Shown: piece after piece, positions 16,149 to 24,029 of the stretch | How the letters are laid out: the number at the start of each line of letters is the position of its first letter | How positions within the stretch are numbered: the stretch's first letter is position 1 | Source: an uncultured Lachnospiraceae bacterium | GTDB taxonomy: Bacteria; Bacillota; Clostridia; Lachnospirales; Lachnospiraceae | Direction: 5' to 3' | Assembly (NCBI GenBank): GCA_958402795.1 | Contig: CATXUX010000005.1 | Span: 68,628-132,627, forward strand | DNA: 64,000 bases | The notes under the pieces: generated by a model | What the model was told of the DNA's origin: nothing | Databases searched by the model: none | The model's input: only the letters and a program-made list of their open reading frames with translations | Program-made: the position numbers and the translations under genes

Positions 16149-17579
16149 CTATCCAAGCCGGATCTTTGCTTTGATATACGGACCGCCGTCAGAGACTTTT
16201 ACCCATTCTTTGTATCCTTTCCCGCAGAAACCGGATCCGCAAAGCTCGGCGTCTCCGGACATCATGGTGATGGATTTGAGCAGATCCGGTACATATCCGG
16301 TCAGAACAATGGGAGAAAAGATTCTTCCGGTCAGTTTTCCGTCCTTGATCTCTCGTGCGATGTTTACCATCATCTGAATTCCCCAGTTTTTCGGATCTTC
16401 CATTCCGCTGGAAGGATCGTCCAGAAGGAATCCATAGGAAATGGATGCGATCATATCTTCCAGTTTATCATTTCCGGGTTCAAACCAGGTGTTTGTCATA
16501 CGCGTATATGCTTTTCTCATATAACTTTCCCTGCGTCCGTTTCCGGTAGGTGCTGTTCCCAGATACATTGCGGACTGTGCGTCGGAAATTCCGGTCTGCA
16601 AGATACCGTCCTTGATAATGACGGTATCGGTGGCAAGTGTTCCTTCGTCGTCGAAGAAATAGCTTGCAGTTTCCCTGCGCCCTTCCATACTTGCGCCGTC
16701 ATGCATCGTGAGGAGCGGGGATGCGACGTATTTTCCGACATAAGACTGAGCCAGCGCACGGTCTTTGACAAACATGTCCATCTCTACGCCATGTCCGAAC
16801 GCCTCGTGGGCGATCATACCGGTAACCGGCGGCGTGCAGATGCAGTCATATTCGCCGGGGATCATCGGTTCGGCGTCCAAAAGGTCAATAGCATTTTGGA
16901 CTACCGTGGGAATATACTGCTCCATGGAATCCAAAAGCTCCATGCCGCCCAGATTGGAAAATCCGCGGTAACTATATTTGACCTGCTGCCCTTTCTGAAC
17001 GTGAACCATCAGCACGCCGTTTGTCCAGAGAACATTCTGCTCCATGTCTCTGCTTTTCGAGAGAAACAACTTGCTGTACTGTTGATAGTTGACGCCTGCT
17101 GTGGCGTTGATCACTTTTTCATCAGAGGACAGACACTGATCCTTCATTGCGGTCAGCCTGCGGAGGATCTCTTCATCGCCGATCTCCCCGGGAGCTAATT
17201 TGTATTCGGTGCTTTCGGCAAACACAGCAGGTTCATCTGTGAGGATGCTGTACTCACTTAGCGGAATCTTGCCGACCTTGTCTTTGAGCATGACGACACG
17301 GTCCACTTCTTTTAGGATATCGGGCAGAGCCTCTTCTGAAATCTGGTTAAAAGAATATTCTCCATATGCCCGCCCGTCGTAGACCTTAATGACGAATCCG
17401 CGGTTGGATAAAAGGGCGTCCTCCGTCATGGAGGTGACTGATTTTGTCACTTTGTAACCAAATGCTGAAGAGTCCACTGCAAGAATGGATGCATAAGGAT
17501 ACTTCTCCAGTAAGCGGTTTAAAAGCGTTTTCAGTATTGGCTTTACGCCTTTTAAATACTGGCTTTCTTTTACCTTCAT
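16149..17579 (-). CDS. tldD: TldD-like zinc metalloprotease subunit
   Basis: A 476-residue TldD-family protein with the zinc-binding motif HEAFGH (His258, Glu259, His262; HExxxH) within MIAHEAFGHGVEMD. The N-terminal half is the substrate-channel domain; the C-terminal half carries SDAQSAMYLGTAPTGNGRRES and GYVPDLLKSITMM(S)GD, typical of TldD. It should form a heterodimeric cytoplasmic peptidase with the adjacent TldE-like protein. The start at 17579 has AAGGAG about 11 bases upstream. No RiPP precursor or modification enzyme is nearby, so a general peptidase role is most likely. Confidence 0.9.
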   Translation of the reverse strand: MKVKESQYLKGVKPILKTLLNRLLEKYPYASILAVDSSAFGYKVTKSVTSMTEDALLSNRGFVIKVYDGRAYGEYSFNQISEEALPDILKEVDRVVMLKDKVGKIPLSEYSILTDEPAVFAESTEYKLAPGEIGDEEILRRLTAMKDQCLSSDEKVINATAGVNYQQYSKLFLSKSRDMEQNVLWTNGVLMVHVQKGQQVKYSYRGFSNLGGMELLDSMEQYIPTVVQNAIDLLDAEPMIPGEYDCICTPPVTGMIAHEAFGHGVEMDMFVKDRALAQSYVGKYVASPLLTMHDGASMEGRRETASYFFDDEGTLATDTVIIKDGILQTGISDAQSAMYLGTAPTGNGRRESYMRKAYTRMTNTWFEPGNDKLEDMIASISYGFLLDDPSSGMEDPKNWGIQMMVNIAREIKDGKLTGRIFSPIVLTGYVPDLLKSITMMSGDAELCGSGFCGKGYKEWVKVSDGGPYIKAKIRLG

Positions 17580-17838
17580 ATCATTTTATACTCCTTTTAA
17601 ACGTATATGATTTTGTAAAAATCCCATCTGGCTAACACGTAATATAATGCTATTTTAGCCAAATATTCAGGAGGAGTCAAGGTTAAAAACACCGATGTTC
17701 TAATCGAATAACAAATAAATAAAAAATGGATAAATAAAGCGTGGGATATTTACTTTTTGGAGTGAAATAGATATATTTATATTAAAGACAAAGCTCTGGT
17801 ACAGCATGGATAGCGTAATATGTAAAGGAGACGGATAA

Positions 17839-18109
17839 ATGAAAGAAAAGAATATAATATATCACGGCAGTAATGTCATTGTACAAAAACCGAAGATCTT
17901 GATAAATGGTCATTATAAAATTTGACATTGTGGAGGGACCTATGGCAGATGACCAGATTTGGGATTATGTAGAAGATTATATTGCAGGCAGTATTTCAAA
18001 GGCCGCTTTTTGGGAACTGGTTAAGTTTAAATATCCGACTCATCAGATTGTTTTTTGCACAGAAGATGCTTTGAGAACAATAGAATTTGAAGGGAGTGAA
18101 CGGCTATGA
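17839..18109 (+). pseudogene. DUF3990 (ADP-ribosyltransferase-like) gene, internally deleted and frameshifted
   Basis: A good site (AAAGGAG, 8 bases) and ATG at 17839 open a frame encoding IIYHGSNVIVQKPKIL, the start of DUF3990 proteins, but it stops at 17925 after 28 codons. The next frame (17906-18109) encodes FDIVEGPMADDQIWDY...HQIVFCTEDAL, the end of the same family. Intact members are about 150-170 residues, so the central part including DFGKGFY-type catalytic segment is deleted and the frame is broken at the junction (about 17915-17930). DUF3990 proteins are predicted ART-fold proteins and often sit in small two- or three-gene modules. The downstream gene overlaps its stop codon. Confidence 0.75.
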
Positions 18110-18576
18110 CCAATATATATTTTCCGGATGAAGAAATAGAGAAGAACGATGTTTATTTTATTTGCTATATGGTTGAGCGTGTGGCAAGAAGGCTTCATCA
18201 GCATAACCGCTATGTGATAAATCAGATCGGGAAGGATAATCTGGAGCATTTGGTTAGTGTGGCGAATGTACTACATGCTGAAAATCCTCTGGCGGTGGAA
18301 GATGACTGGATTGAGGAGTACGGACTTACAGAAGGAAACTTTGACATTGCAGCCGTAGACCCGGAACTGGTAACACAGATTCCCAGTGCATCTCAGATGG
18401 GAAAGGTTTACCAGAGGCTGATTTATGATACTATGCAGCCTGGAGAATCAGAAGTGGCAGGAATTATCAGGGTATATAATGATAAAATCTGTGATGTGAT
18501 TGATAATTATAACTGTAGCGCTTATTATGAACCGTCTTATGTAATTGCCAGAGCATACCAGAATGGTGGTTTTTAA
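18106..18576 (+). CDS. Hypothetical protein of a DUF3990-type module
   Basis: A 156-residue acidic cytoplasmic protein with no recognised motif. Its ATG overlaps the stop codon of the broken DUF3990 frame (ATGA type) and GGGAGTG provides a ribosome binding site, so it was translationally coupled to that gene. Small proteins of this kind accompany DUF3990 genes, possibly as partner or neutralising factor; this is inferred from position. It seems intact although its upstream partner is decayed. A terminator follows. Confidence 0.65.
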   Translation: MTNIYFPDEEIEKNDVYFICYMVERVARRLHQHNRYVINQIGKDNLEHLVSVANVLHAENPLAVEDDWIEEYGLTEGNFDIAAVDPELVTQIPSASQMGKVYQRLIYDTMQPGESEVAGIIRVYNDKICDVIDNYNCSAYYEPSYVIARAYQNGGF

Positions 18577-18584
18577 GATACAAT

Positions 18585-18625
18585 AAAAAAGTCTGCCGGA
18601 GCATGATAACCCGACAGACTTTTTA
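18585..18625. terminator. Bidirectional terminator between the DUF3990 module and murF
   Basis: AAAAAGTCTGcCGG pairs with CCGaCAGACTTTTT (ending about 18624), with A and T runs on both outer sides, so it can serve both convergent units. Confidence 0.88.
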
Positions 18626-18655
18626 TTGTAAATGGGACAGAATGCCATTACATTC

Positions 18656-20047
18656 TTACTTAGTAGCGTAATTTGTCAGTTTTTCTACAATCTCCGAAAA
18701 CATCATTCCGTGAGATGCTTTTACGAGAATGGTATCTCCCGGGATGAGGATATCTGCCATCTCCCGGTAGAAGTCTGCCTTCGAAGCATAGTGATGAATC
18801 TCGGTTTTCCCAGGACCTCCAGCCGAGAAGTGCTCTGCTGCTGCGGTCATCTCCCGGGAGAGTTCTCCGATGCAGGCCAGTACGCTGATCCCGAGCGCCG
18901 CGGCATGTTCACCGACTTCACGGTGCATCTGCCGTTCATTTTCACCCAACTCGAACATATCTCCAAGAATCGCGACGGTCCGTGTATCCGCTTTGGCAAG
19001 GACATCGAGAGAAGCCTTCATGGATGCAGGATTGGCATTGTAACAGTCGTCGATGATTGCAAAGGTATCGGTCTCGATCAGGTGATTCCGTCCCGGCAGG
19101 GGTTTTAGTGCTTCGATCCCGGCTTTAATCTGCGTATCGGTAAGTCCGAAGAAGCGGCCGAGAGCGGCTCCGGCAAGGGCATTATATACCATGTGTGAGC
19201 CGGGGATCGCGATGTGCGCCGTGAAGCGGGATTCCGGAGTGACGAATGTAGCGGTTGTCCCGCGCATCCCTTCGTCTTTCACCTCTTCTGCGTGGTAGGG
19301 ACAGTCCGGGTTTTGCCCGAAGTAGACGGGCGTAAGACCGTTTGCCGGTGTGAAACCGGCGAGCCTGTCATCGTCGCCGTTGAGAATGATGGCTCCGTCC
19401 GGATTCATATAAGAGATCATGTCCGTTTTTTCACGAAGGATTCCGTCCCGGGAACCTAAGTTTTCCAGATGGGCATAACCGATGTTCGTGATCACACAGA
19501 CGTCCGGGCGCGCGATTCGGGCAAGACGGCCCATGTCGCCAAAGTGACTGATCCCCATCTCCAGAACGGCAATTTCGTGTTCCTCGCGGATCTGGAAGAC
19601 AGTCAGCGGAAGTCCAATTTCATTGTTGAAATTTCCCTCGGTTTTTAATACGCGGTATTTTTGACCGAGAACCGAGGCAATCATTTCCTTTGTGCTGGTT
19701 TTGCCGACGCTGCCGGAGATACCTACCACCTTAATATCCAGTGAACGGCGGTAGTGCTCCGCAAGGTCTTTAAGCGCCTGCTCGCAGGAATCCACGAGGA
19801 TATAGGAGTAGTCTACGTCTCCGAGATCTTCTTCGGATAAAGCGCAGAGTGCTCCCTGTTCGATTGTCTGCGGGATAAAGGTATGTCCGTCCACCCGCGC
19901 GCCGCGGATGGCAACGAACAGGCTGTCTTTTTCTACTTTCCGGCTGTCGATGAAGACGGAGGATATTTCTTTTCCGGCATTTTCAGCGCTGCCGAAGTAG
20001 GTTCCATGGCAGGCAGCCGCGATTTCCTGTAATGTCATATGCTTCAT
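18656..20047 (-). CDS. murF: UDP-N-acetylmuramoyl-tripeptide--D-alanyl-D-alanine ligase
   Basis: A 463-residue Mur ligase adding D-Ala-D-Ala to UDP-MurNAc-tripeptide in peptidoglycan synthesis. The ATP loop is GISGSVGKTSTKEM (around residue 110), followed by NFNNEIGLPLTVF, VLEMGISHFGDMGRL and DDCYNANPASMKASL, all MurF hallmarks. The start at 20047 overlaps the ddl stop by ATGA, so the two genes are translationally coupled; an alternative in-frame ATG lies three codons later. Its substrate dipeptide is the product of the coupled ddl gene. Confidence 0.97.
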   Translation of the reverse strand: MKHMTLQEIAAACHGTYFGSAENAGKEISSVFIDSRKVEKDSLFVAIRGARVDGHTFIPQTIEQGALCALSEEDLGDVDYSYILVDSCEQALKDLAEHYRRSLDIKVVGISGSVGKTSTKEMIASVLGQKYRVLKTEGNFNNEIGLPLTVFQIREEHEIAVLEMGISHFGDMGRLARIARPDVCVITNIGYAHLENLGSRDGILREKTDMISYMNPDGAIILNGDDDRLAGFTPANGLTPVYFGQNPDCPYHAEEVKDEGMRGTTATFVTPESRFTAHIAIPGSHMVYNALAGAALGRFFGLTDTQIKAGIEALKPLPGRNHLIETDTFAIIDDCYNANPASMKASLDVLAKADTRTVAILGDMFELGENERQMHREVGEHAAALGISVLACIGELSREMTAAAEHFSAGGPGKTEIHHYASKADFYREMADILIPGDTILVKASHGMMFSEIVEKLTNYATK

Positions 20048-21117
20048 AATGATGTCTCCATTCCGCCATATCTGGCTTTGAGGGATTCCTGAATGATCCG
20101 TTCGCACAGATCGCCATATTCGATTCCGGCGACCTTCGCTTCTTTGGGGAGCAGGCTGGCGGCGGTCATTCCCGGCAGGGTATTCATTTCCAGACAGTAC
20201 AGATTGCCTTTGGCGTCCAGAAGAAAATCCGCGCGGCTGTATACGTCCAGCTTTAATGCATGGAATGCACGGACGGTCAGCTCCATCATCTGTGCGGCAG
20301 TCTCCTCGCTGATGTCGGCGGGGCACACCTCATCGGTGGCTCCGTCCTGATACTTATTTGCATAATCAAAGAACCCGGTCTTCGGGATGATCTCGATCGG
20401 AGGAAGTGCCCTCTCCCCGACAATACCGCAGGCAAACTCCCGTCCTTTGATATATTCCTCAACGATAACGTCCTCTTCATACCGGAAAGAGTTCTCCAGT
20501 GCTTCTGTATATTCTTCCATGGTATTTACGATATATACGCCGATGCTGGAACCTCCGGAACACGGCTTCACTACAACAGGCAGGGAAATCCCGAGGCTTT
20601 CGGGACTTTTATCCGGCGTATTTTTGTGGATACAGATTCCCTTTGGAGTCGGGATGCCGCTTGCAAGAAAGACCTGCTTTGTGAAATCTTTGTCCATGGC
20701 AACGGCGCAGCCGAGGGAGTTCGGCCCGGTATAACGGATGCCCAGCAGGTCGAAAGTCGCCTGGAGCTTGCCGTTTTCGCCCTCGCCGCCGTGCAGTCCG
20801 AGGAATGTGATGTCGGCCATGCGGCATAGTTCGATCACGTTCGGACCGAGAAAACAGTCGGACTGATCCGGACGGGACGCCCGGACTGCCGCGAGATCCG
20901 GCTCTGTTGTGCCGATATTTTTTGCGATATCAAGACCATGGTCCGGAAGTGAGAATACTTCTTCCAGCCGGTCTTTGTCATAAGGAAAACCCAAGAATAC
21001 ATCCAGAAGAAATGCATCATGTCCCTTCTCCAGCAGTGTACGGCAGATCCCGGCGCCGGACACAAGGGAAACATCCCGTTCCGTACTCAGTCCTCCGGCT
21101 AATACGATAATCTTCAT
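20044..21117 (-). CDS. ddl: D-alanine--D-alanine ligase
   Basis: A 357-residue ATP-grasp ligase joining two D-alanines for the peptidoglycan stem. Motifs are AGGLSTERDVSLVSG at the N-terminus, LGLHGGEGENGKLQ, VVKPCSGGSSIGV (ATP-grasp loop), EEYIKGREFACGI, and the C-terminal EMNTLPGMTAASLLPKEA. The start at 21117 has AAGGAG about 10 bases upstream. It is co-transcribed with murF. D-Ala-D-Lac or D-Ala-D-Ser specificity cannot be excluded by eye, but the murF coupling and absence of van genes support the housekeeping role. Confidence 0.96.
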   Translation of the reverse strand: MKIIVLAGGLSTERDVSLVSGAGICRTLLEKGHDAFLLDVFLGFPYDKDRLEEVFSLPDHGLDIAKNIGTTEPDLAAVRASRPDQSDCFLGPNVIELCRMADITFLGLHGGEGENGKLQATFDLLGIRYTGPNSLGCAVAMDKDFTKQVFLASGIPTPKGICIHKNTPDKSPESLGISLPVVVKPCSGGSSIGVYIVNTMEEYTEALENSFRYEEDVIVEEYIKGREFACGIVGERALPPIEIIPKTGFFDYANKYQDGATDEVCPADISEETAAQMMELTVRAFHALKLDVYSRADFLLDAKGNLYCLEMNTLPGMTAASLLPKEAKVAGIEYGDLCERIIQESLKARYGGMETSL

Positions 21118-21148
21118 ATGGTTTATACTCCTTCCCTGAAAGCGGTGT

Positions 21149-22597
21149 TTAGCGGCTCATCTCATCGAGTAATTTCGCCTTGGTGTCATATAACTTCTGT
21201 GACAGATCTACATATACTTTATGCGGATTGAACAAACGCATCGTCTCGTCCCAGAGCGTTGCTTTTTCCCCTTTGCAGAACGCCGCGATCTCCGTGACAG
21301 ACGGCGATTGGTAAATGCATTCGCCGTGCCGGAAAACCGGAACCAGAATTTCCTTCATCCGGTAACTTCCGCCCGCAAGCCGCGTCTTTTTCCAGGTGGC
21401 GTTCGGATCGAACAGGAGAAGCTCCTGCGACTCGTCAAAGGTTTCATCTGCAAAACAGATCAGATCTGCACGGATTTTTCCGGTTGCTTTATCATATACA
21501 CGGTAAATGGTTTTGTTTCCGGGATTTGTGATTTTTTCCACATTTTCGGAGATCTTGATCTTCGGAATAAATTCTCCGTCCGCATTCTGGATCGCCGCCA
21601 TCTTGTATACCCCGCCGAAAGACGGGCAGTCTTTCGAGGTGATCAGGTTCGTTCCCACGCCCCAGGAGGTGATTTTGGCTCCCTGGACTTTCAGATCATG
21701 GATCAGCATCTCGTCCAGATCGTTGGAAGCAGCGATCACGGCGTCTTCAAATCCGGCGTCGTCCAGCATTTTCCGTGCTTTTTTCGACAGGTAGGCAAGA
21801 TCGCCGCTGTCCAGCCGGATGCCGTAAGACTTCGGATGAATCCCTGCATCCCGCATTTCCTGAAATACACGGATTGCGTTCGGTACGCCGGATTTCAGTG
21901 TGTCGTATGTGTCCACCAGCAGTGTGCATGCATTCGGGTAGAGACGCGCATATTCTTTAAATGCAGTATATTCGTCTTTGAAACTCATGATCCAGCTGTG
22001 TGCATGGGTTCCCATGACCGGGACGTCAAACATCTGTCCCGCAAGCACGTTGGAAGTTCCGACACATCCGCCGATCATCGCTGCCCGCGCGCCGTAGAGT
22101 CCCGCGTCCGGCCCCTGCGCCCGCCGCAGGCCAAATTCCATGATTCCGTCCCCTTCGGCAGCATAGACGACACGGGACGCTTTTGTCGCGATCAGACACT
22201 GATGGTTGAGGATGTTCAGAATCGCAGTCTCTACGAGCTGTGCTTCCATGATCGGAGCGACGACCTTCAAAAGCGGCTCTTTCGGGAAGATGACCGTACC
22301 TTCCGGAATCGCATAGATATCTCCGCTGAAATGGAAGCCGCTTAAATAGTGCAGGAAGTCTTCGCTGAAAATACCGAGTCCCCGCAGATAATCTACATCT
22401 TCATAAGAAAAATTCAGATTTTTGATATATTCGATCACCTGCTCCAGACCGGCCATGATAGAGTATCCGGATTTGTTCGGATTCTCCCGGAAAAATACGT
22501 CAAAGACGACAGTCTCATTCTCCTGTGTCTCAAAATAACCCTGCATCATGGTCAGTTCATACAGGTCAGTAAGTAATGTGAGGTTTTGCGTGTGCAT
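21149..22597 (-). CDS. pncB: Nicotinate phosphoribosyltransferase
   Basis: A 482-residue enzyme of NAD salvage converting nicotinate and PRPP to nicotinate mononucleotide. Signatures are LLTDLYELTMMQGY at the N-terminus, EFGLRRAQGPDAG (about 150-162), GTHAHSWIMSF with the catalytic phospho-accepting His, and SYGIRLDSGDL. The start at 22597 is set by AAGGAGAG about 10 bases upstream; an earlier in-frame start at 22681 has no site. It has its own promoter just after the plsC terminator. The ddl gene starts 32 bases beyond its stop. Confidence 0.96.
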   Translation of the reverse strand: MHTQNLTLLTDLYELTMMQGYFETQENETVVFDVFFRENPNKSGYSIMAGLEQVIEYIKNLNFSYEDVDYLRGLGIFSEDFLHYLSGFHFSGDIYAIPEGTVIFPKEPLLKVVAPIMEAQLVETAILNILNHQCLIATKASRVVYAAEGDGIMEFGLRRAQGPDAGLYGARAAMIGGCVGTSNVLAGQMFDVPVMGTHAHSWIMSFKDEYTAFKEYARLYPNACTLLVDTYDTLKSGVPNAIRVFQEMRDAGIHPKSYGIRLDSGDLAYLSKKARKMLDDAGFEDAVIAASNDLDEMLIHDLKVQGAKITSWGVGTNLITSKDCPSFGGVYKMAAIQNADGEFIPKIKISENVEKITNPGNKTIYRVYDKATGKIRADLICFADETFDESQELLLFDPNATWKKTRLAGGSYRMKEILVPVFRHGECIYQSPSVTEIAAFCKGEKATLWDETMRLFNPHKVYVDLSQKLYDTKAKLLDEMSR

Positions 22598-22683
22598 AAT
22601 CAATTCTCTCCTTCGTCCAGAGACTCCACTGAAACGCGGTCGTTGTGTAAAAGCGGGCACAGTACAGGAAGTCGTTTTCATTT

Positions 22684-22711
22684 ATAATAGCACATTTGCG
22701 GAAAATGTAAA
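22684..22711 (-). promoter_or_regulatory. Promoter of pncB
   Basis: On the minus strand TTTACA (22711-22706), 16 bases and TATTAT (22689-22684) lie 87 bases upstream of the pncB start and immediately after the plsC terminator. Confidence 0.6.
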
Positions 22712-22739
22712 GAAAAAAGAGCCGGTTTACACCAGCTCT
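22712..22739 (-). terminator. Terminator overlapping the end of plsC
   Basis: AGAGCtGG and CCgGCTCT arms (22739-22718 on the minus strand) include the last plsC codons and stop, and are followed by a T6 run. Confidence 0.82.
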
Positions 22740-23461
22740 GCGTTTTTGTTGATCGTTTCCTGAATGAGGTTTTGCACATATGTACCGAGATTTTTCTTCG
22801 TTTCGGCGTCCAGCTCCTTTGGATAGATCGGTTTGCCGTATTCGATAACGACATGTGTCTTTTTGATCCAGGGAATATGGCTCTCGAAGATATCAGCCGT
22901 ATTGTTGATGGATACCGGCACGATGGGACACCCGGTTTTTGTCGCGATGCGGAAAGAACCGTCCTTGAACGGAAGCATCGACAACTCTTCGCCCTTGTTG
23001 CGTGTCCCTTCCGGGAAGATAAAGATGGAGATGCCCTGCTTGATATAGTCAATTGCCTGCAGGATTGTCTTTAAGCCTTCTTTTGTACTGCTCCGGTCCA
23101 GAAAGAGACAGTGGACGAAGCGCATCCAGGTGGAGAGAAACGGAATCTTTTCCATCTCTTTCTTCGCGATATATCCGGTCAGGCGCCTGCACCGGGAATA
23201 GGTGATCACGATGTCAAAATAACTCCGGTGATTGCCGATAAACAGGGCGGTTTCATCGGGAATGTTCTCTTCCCCGATCACGGTGACGGAGGTGCCGGAA
23301 AGTTTCAGTACAGCCTTCAGGCCCCACTGTACGATCCTGAGACTGCTGTAATCCCTTGCGCCGGGATTGATCTTACCGAGGATACTTTCTACAAGGAAGA
23401 TCGGAATGGAGCAGATAAAATATAAGATAAGAAAAATTGCAACGCATATGAGTCGTAACAT
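22727..23461 (-). CDS. plsC: 1-acyl-sn-glycerol-3-phosphate acyltransferase
   Basis: A 244-residue membrane-bound acyltransferase making phosphatidic acid from lysophosphatidic acid. An N-terminal membrane segment covers residues 2-24. The catalytic NHxxxxD motif is NHRSYFD (about 77-83), the glycerol-phosphate motif is FPEGTRNKGE (about 153-162), and GCPIVPVSI is block IV. It has a near-consensus promoter upstream and a terminator that overlaps its stop codon, so it is monocistronic. Confidence 0.95.
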   Translation of the reverse strand: MLRLICVAIFLILYFICSIPIFLVESILGKINPGARDYSSLRIVQWGLKAVLKLSGTSVTVIGEENIPDETALFIGNHRSYFDIVITYSRCRRLTGYIAKKEMEKIPFLSTWMRFVHCLFLDRSSTKEGLKTILQAIDYIKQGISIFIFPEGTRNKGEELSMLPFKDGSFRIATKTGCPIVPVSINNTADIFESHIPWIKKTHVVIEYGKPIYPKELDAETKKNLGTYVQNLIQETINKNAELV

Positions 23462-23498
23462 AGGAATGAACCTCTCTTTTTATTTTTGATACATCCGA

Positions 23499-23527
23499 AT
23501 TATATCTCATCCGATTGAAAAAGACAA
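23499..23527 (-). promoter_or_regulatory. Promoter of plsC
   Basis: On the minus strand TTGTCT (23527-23522), a 17-base spacer and TATAAT (23504-23499) stand 37 bases before the plsC start codon. Confidence 0.75.
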
Positions 23528-23585
23528 CGCATAATTCCAAATAATGGATAATAAGATAATAGAGAAATCAGAAGTGTGGGTGATT

Positions 23586-24017
23586 ATGAGGATTCCGCGG
23601 CGAAGTACAGCCTGTTTGTGCCTGGCGCTGTTTTTGCTCCTTATGACCGGATGTGTGAAGAAAACACAGAGTACTCAAAAGCAGAACGATCTTTCGTTTA
23701 CCGTGATCGATCAGAGCGAAGCGCCGGAGGAATTTCAGGAGGTTATAGAAAAGAATAAGGAAAAGCCTTTCCGCCTGACGTATGCAGATCAGGGGGATCT
23801 GTATATCGCGGAGGGGTACGGAGCACAGAAGAAGACCGGATACAGCGTGACGGTGACAGAACTGTATGAGACGGAAGACGCGGTTTATATCCACACGAAT
23901 CTGATGGGCCCCGAAAAGGGGGAGGAGACAAAGGAGATCACGACTTACCCGTATGTTGTCATAAAGACGCAGGATACAGATAAGACGGTAATGTTTGACG
24001 GGCAATCAATGAAATAA
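23586..24017 (+). CDS. PrcB-like C-terminal-domain lipoprotein
   Basis: A 143-residue predicted lipoprotein: basic N-terminus, hydrophobic core and lipobox LMTGC with the acylated Cys at 23. The rest, around GYSVTVTELYETEDAVYIHTN, resembles the C-terminal domain of PrcB, a protein that stabilises a surface protease in Treponema. No prcA or prtP protease gene is adjacent, so only the domain resemblance is claimed. The start at 23586 is preferred over 23544 because it opens directly into the signal peptide. It stands 12 bases before sipL and is probably co-transcribed. Confidence 0.65.
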   Translation: MRIPRRSTACLCLALFLLLMTGCVKKTQSTQKQNDLSFTVIDQSEAPEEFQEVIEKNKEKPFRLTYADQGDLYIAEGYGAQKKTGYSVTVTELYETEDAVYIHTNLMGPEKGEETKEITTYPYVVIKTQDTDKTVMFDGQSMK

Positions 24018-24029
24018 GGAGCAAAAAAT

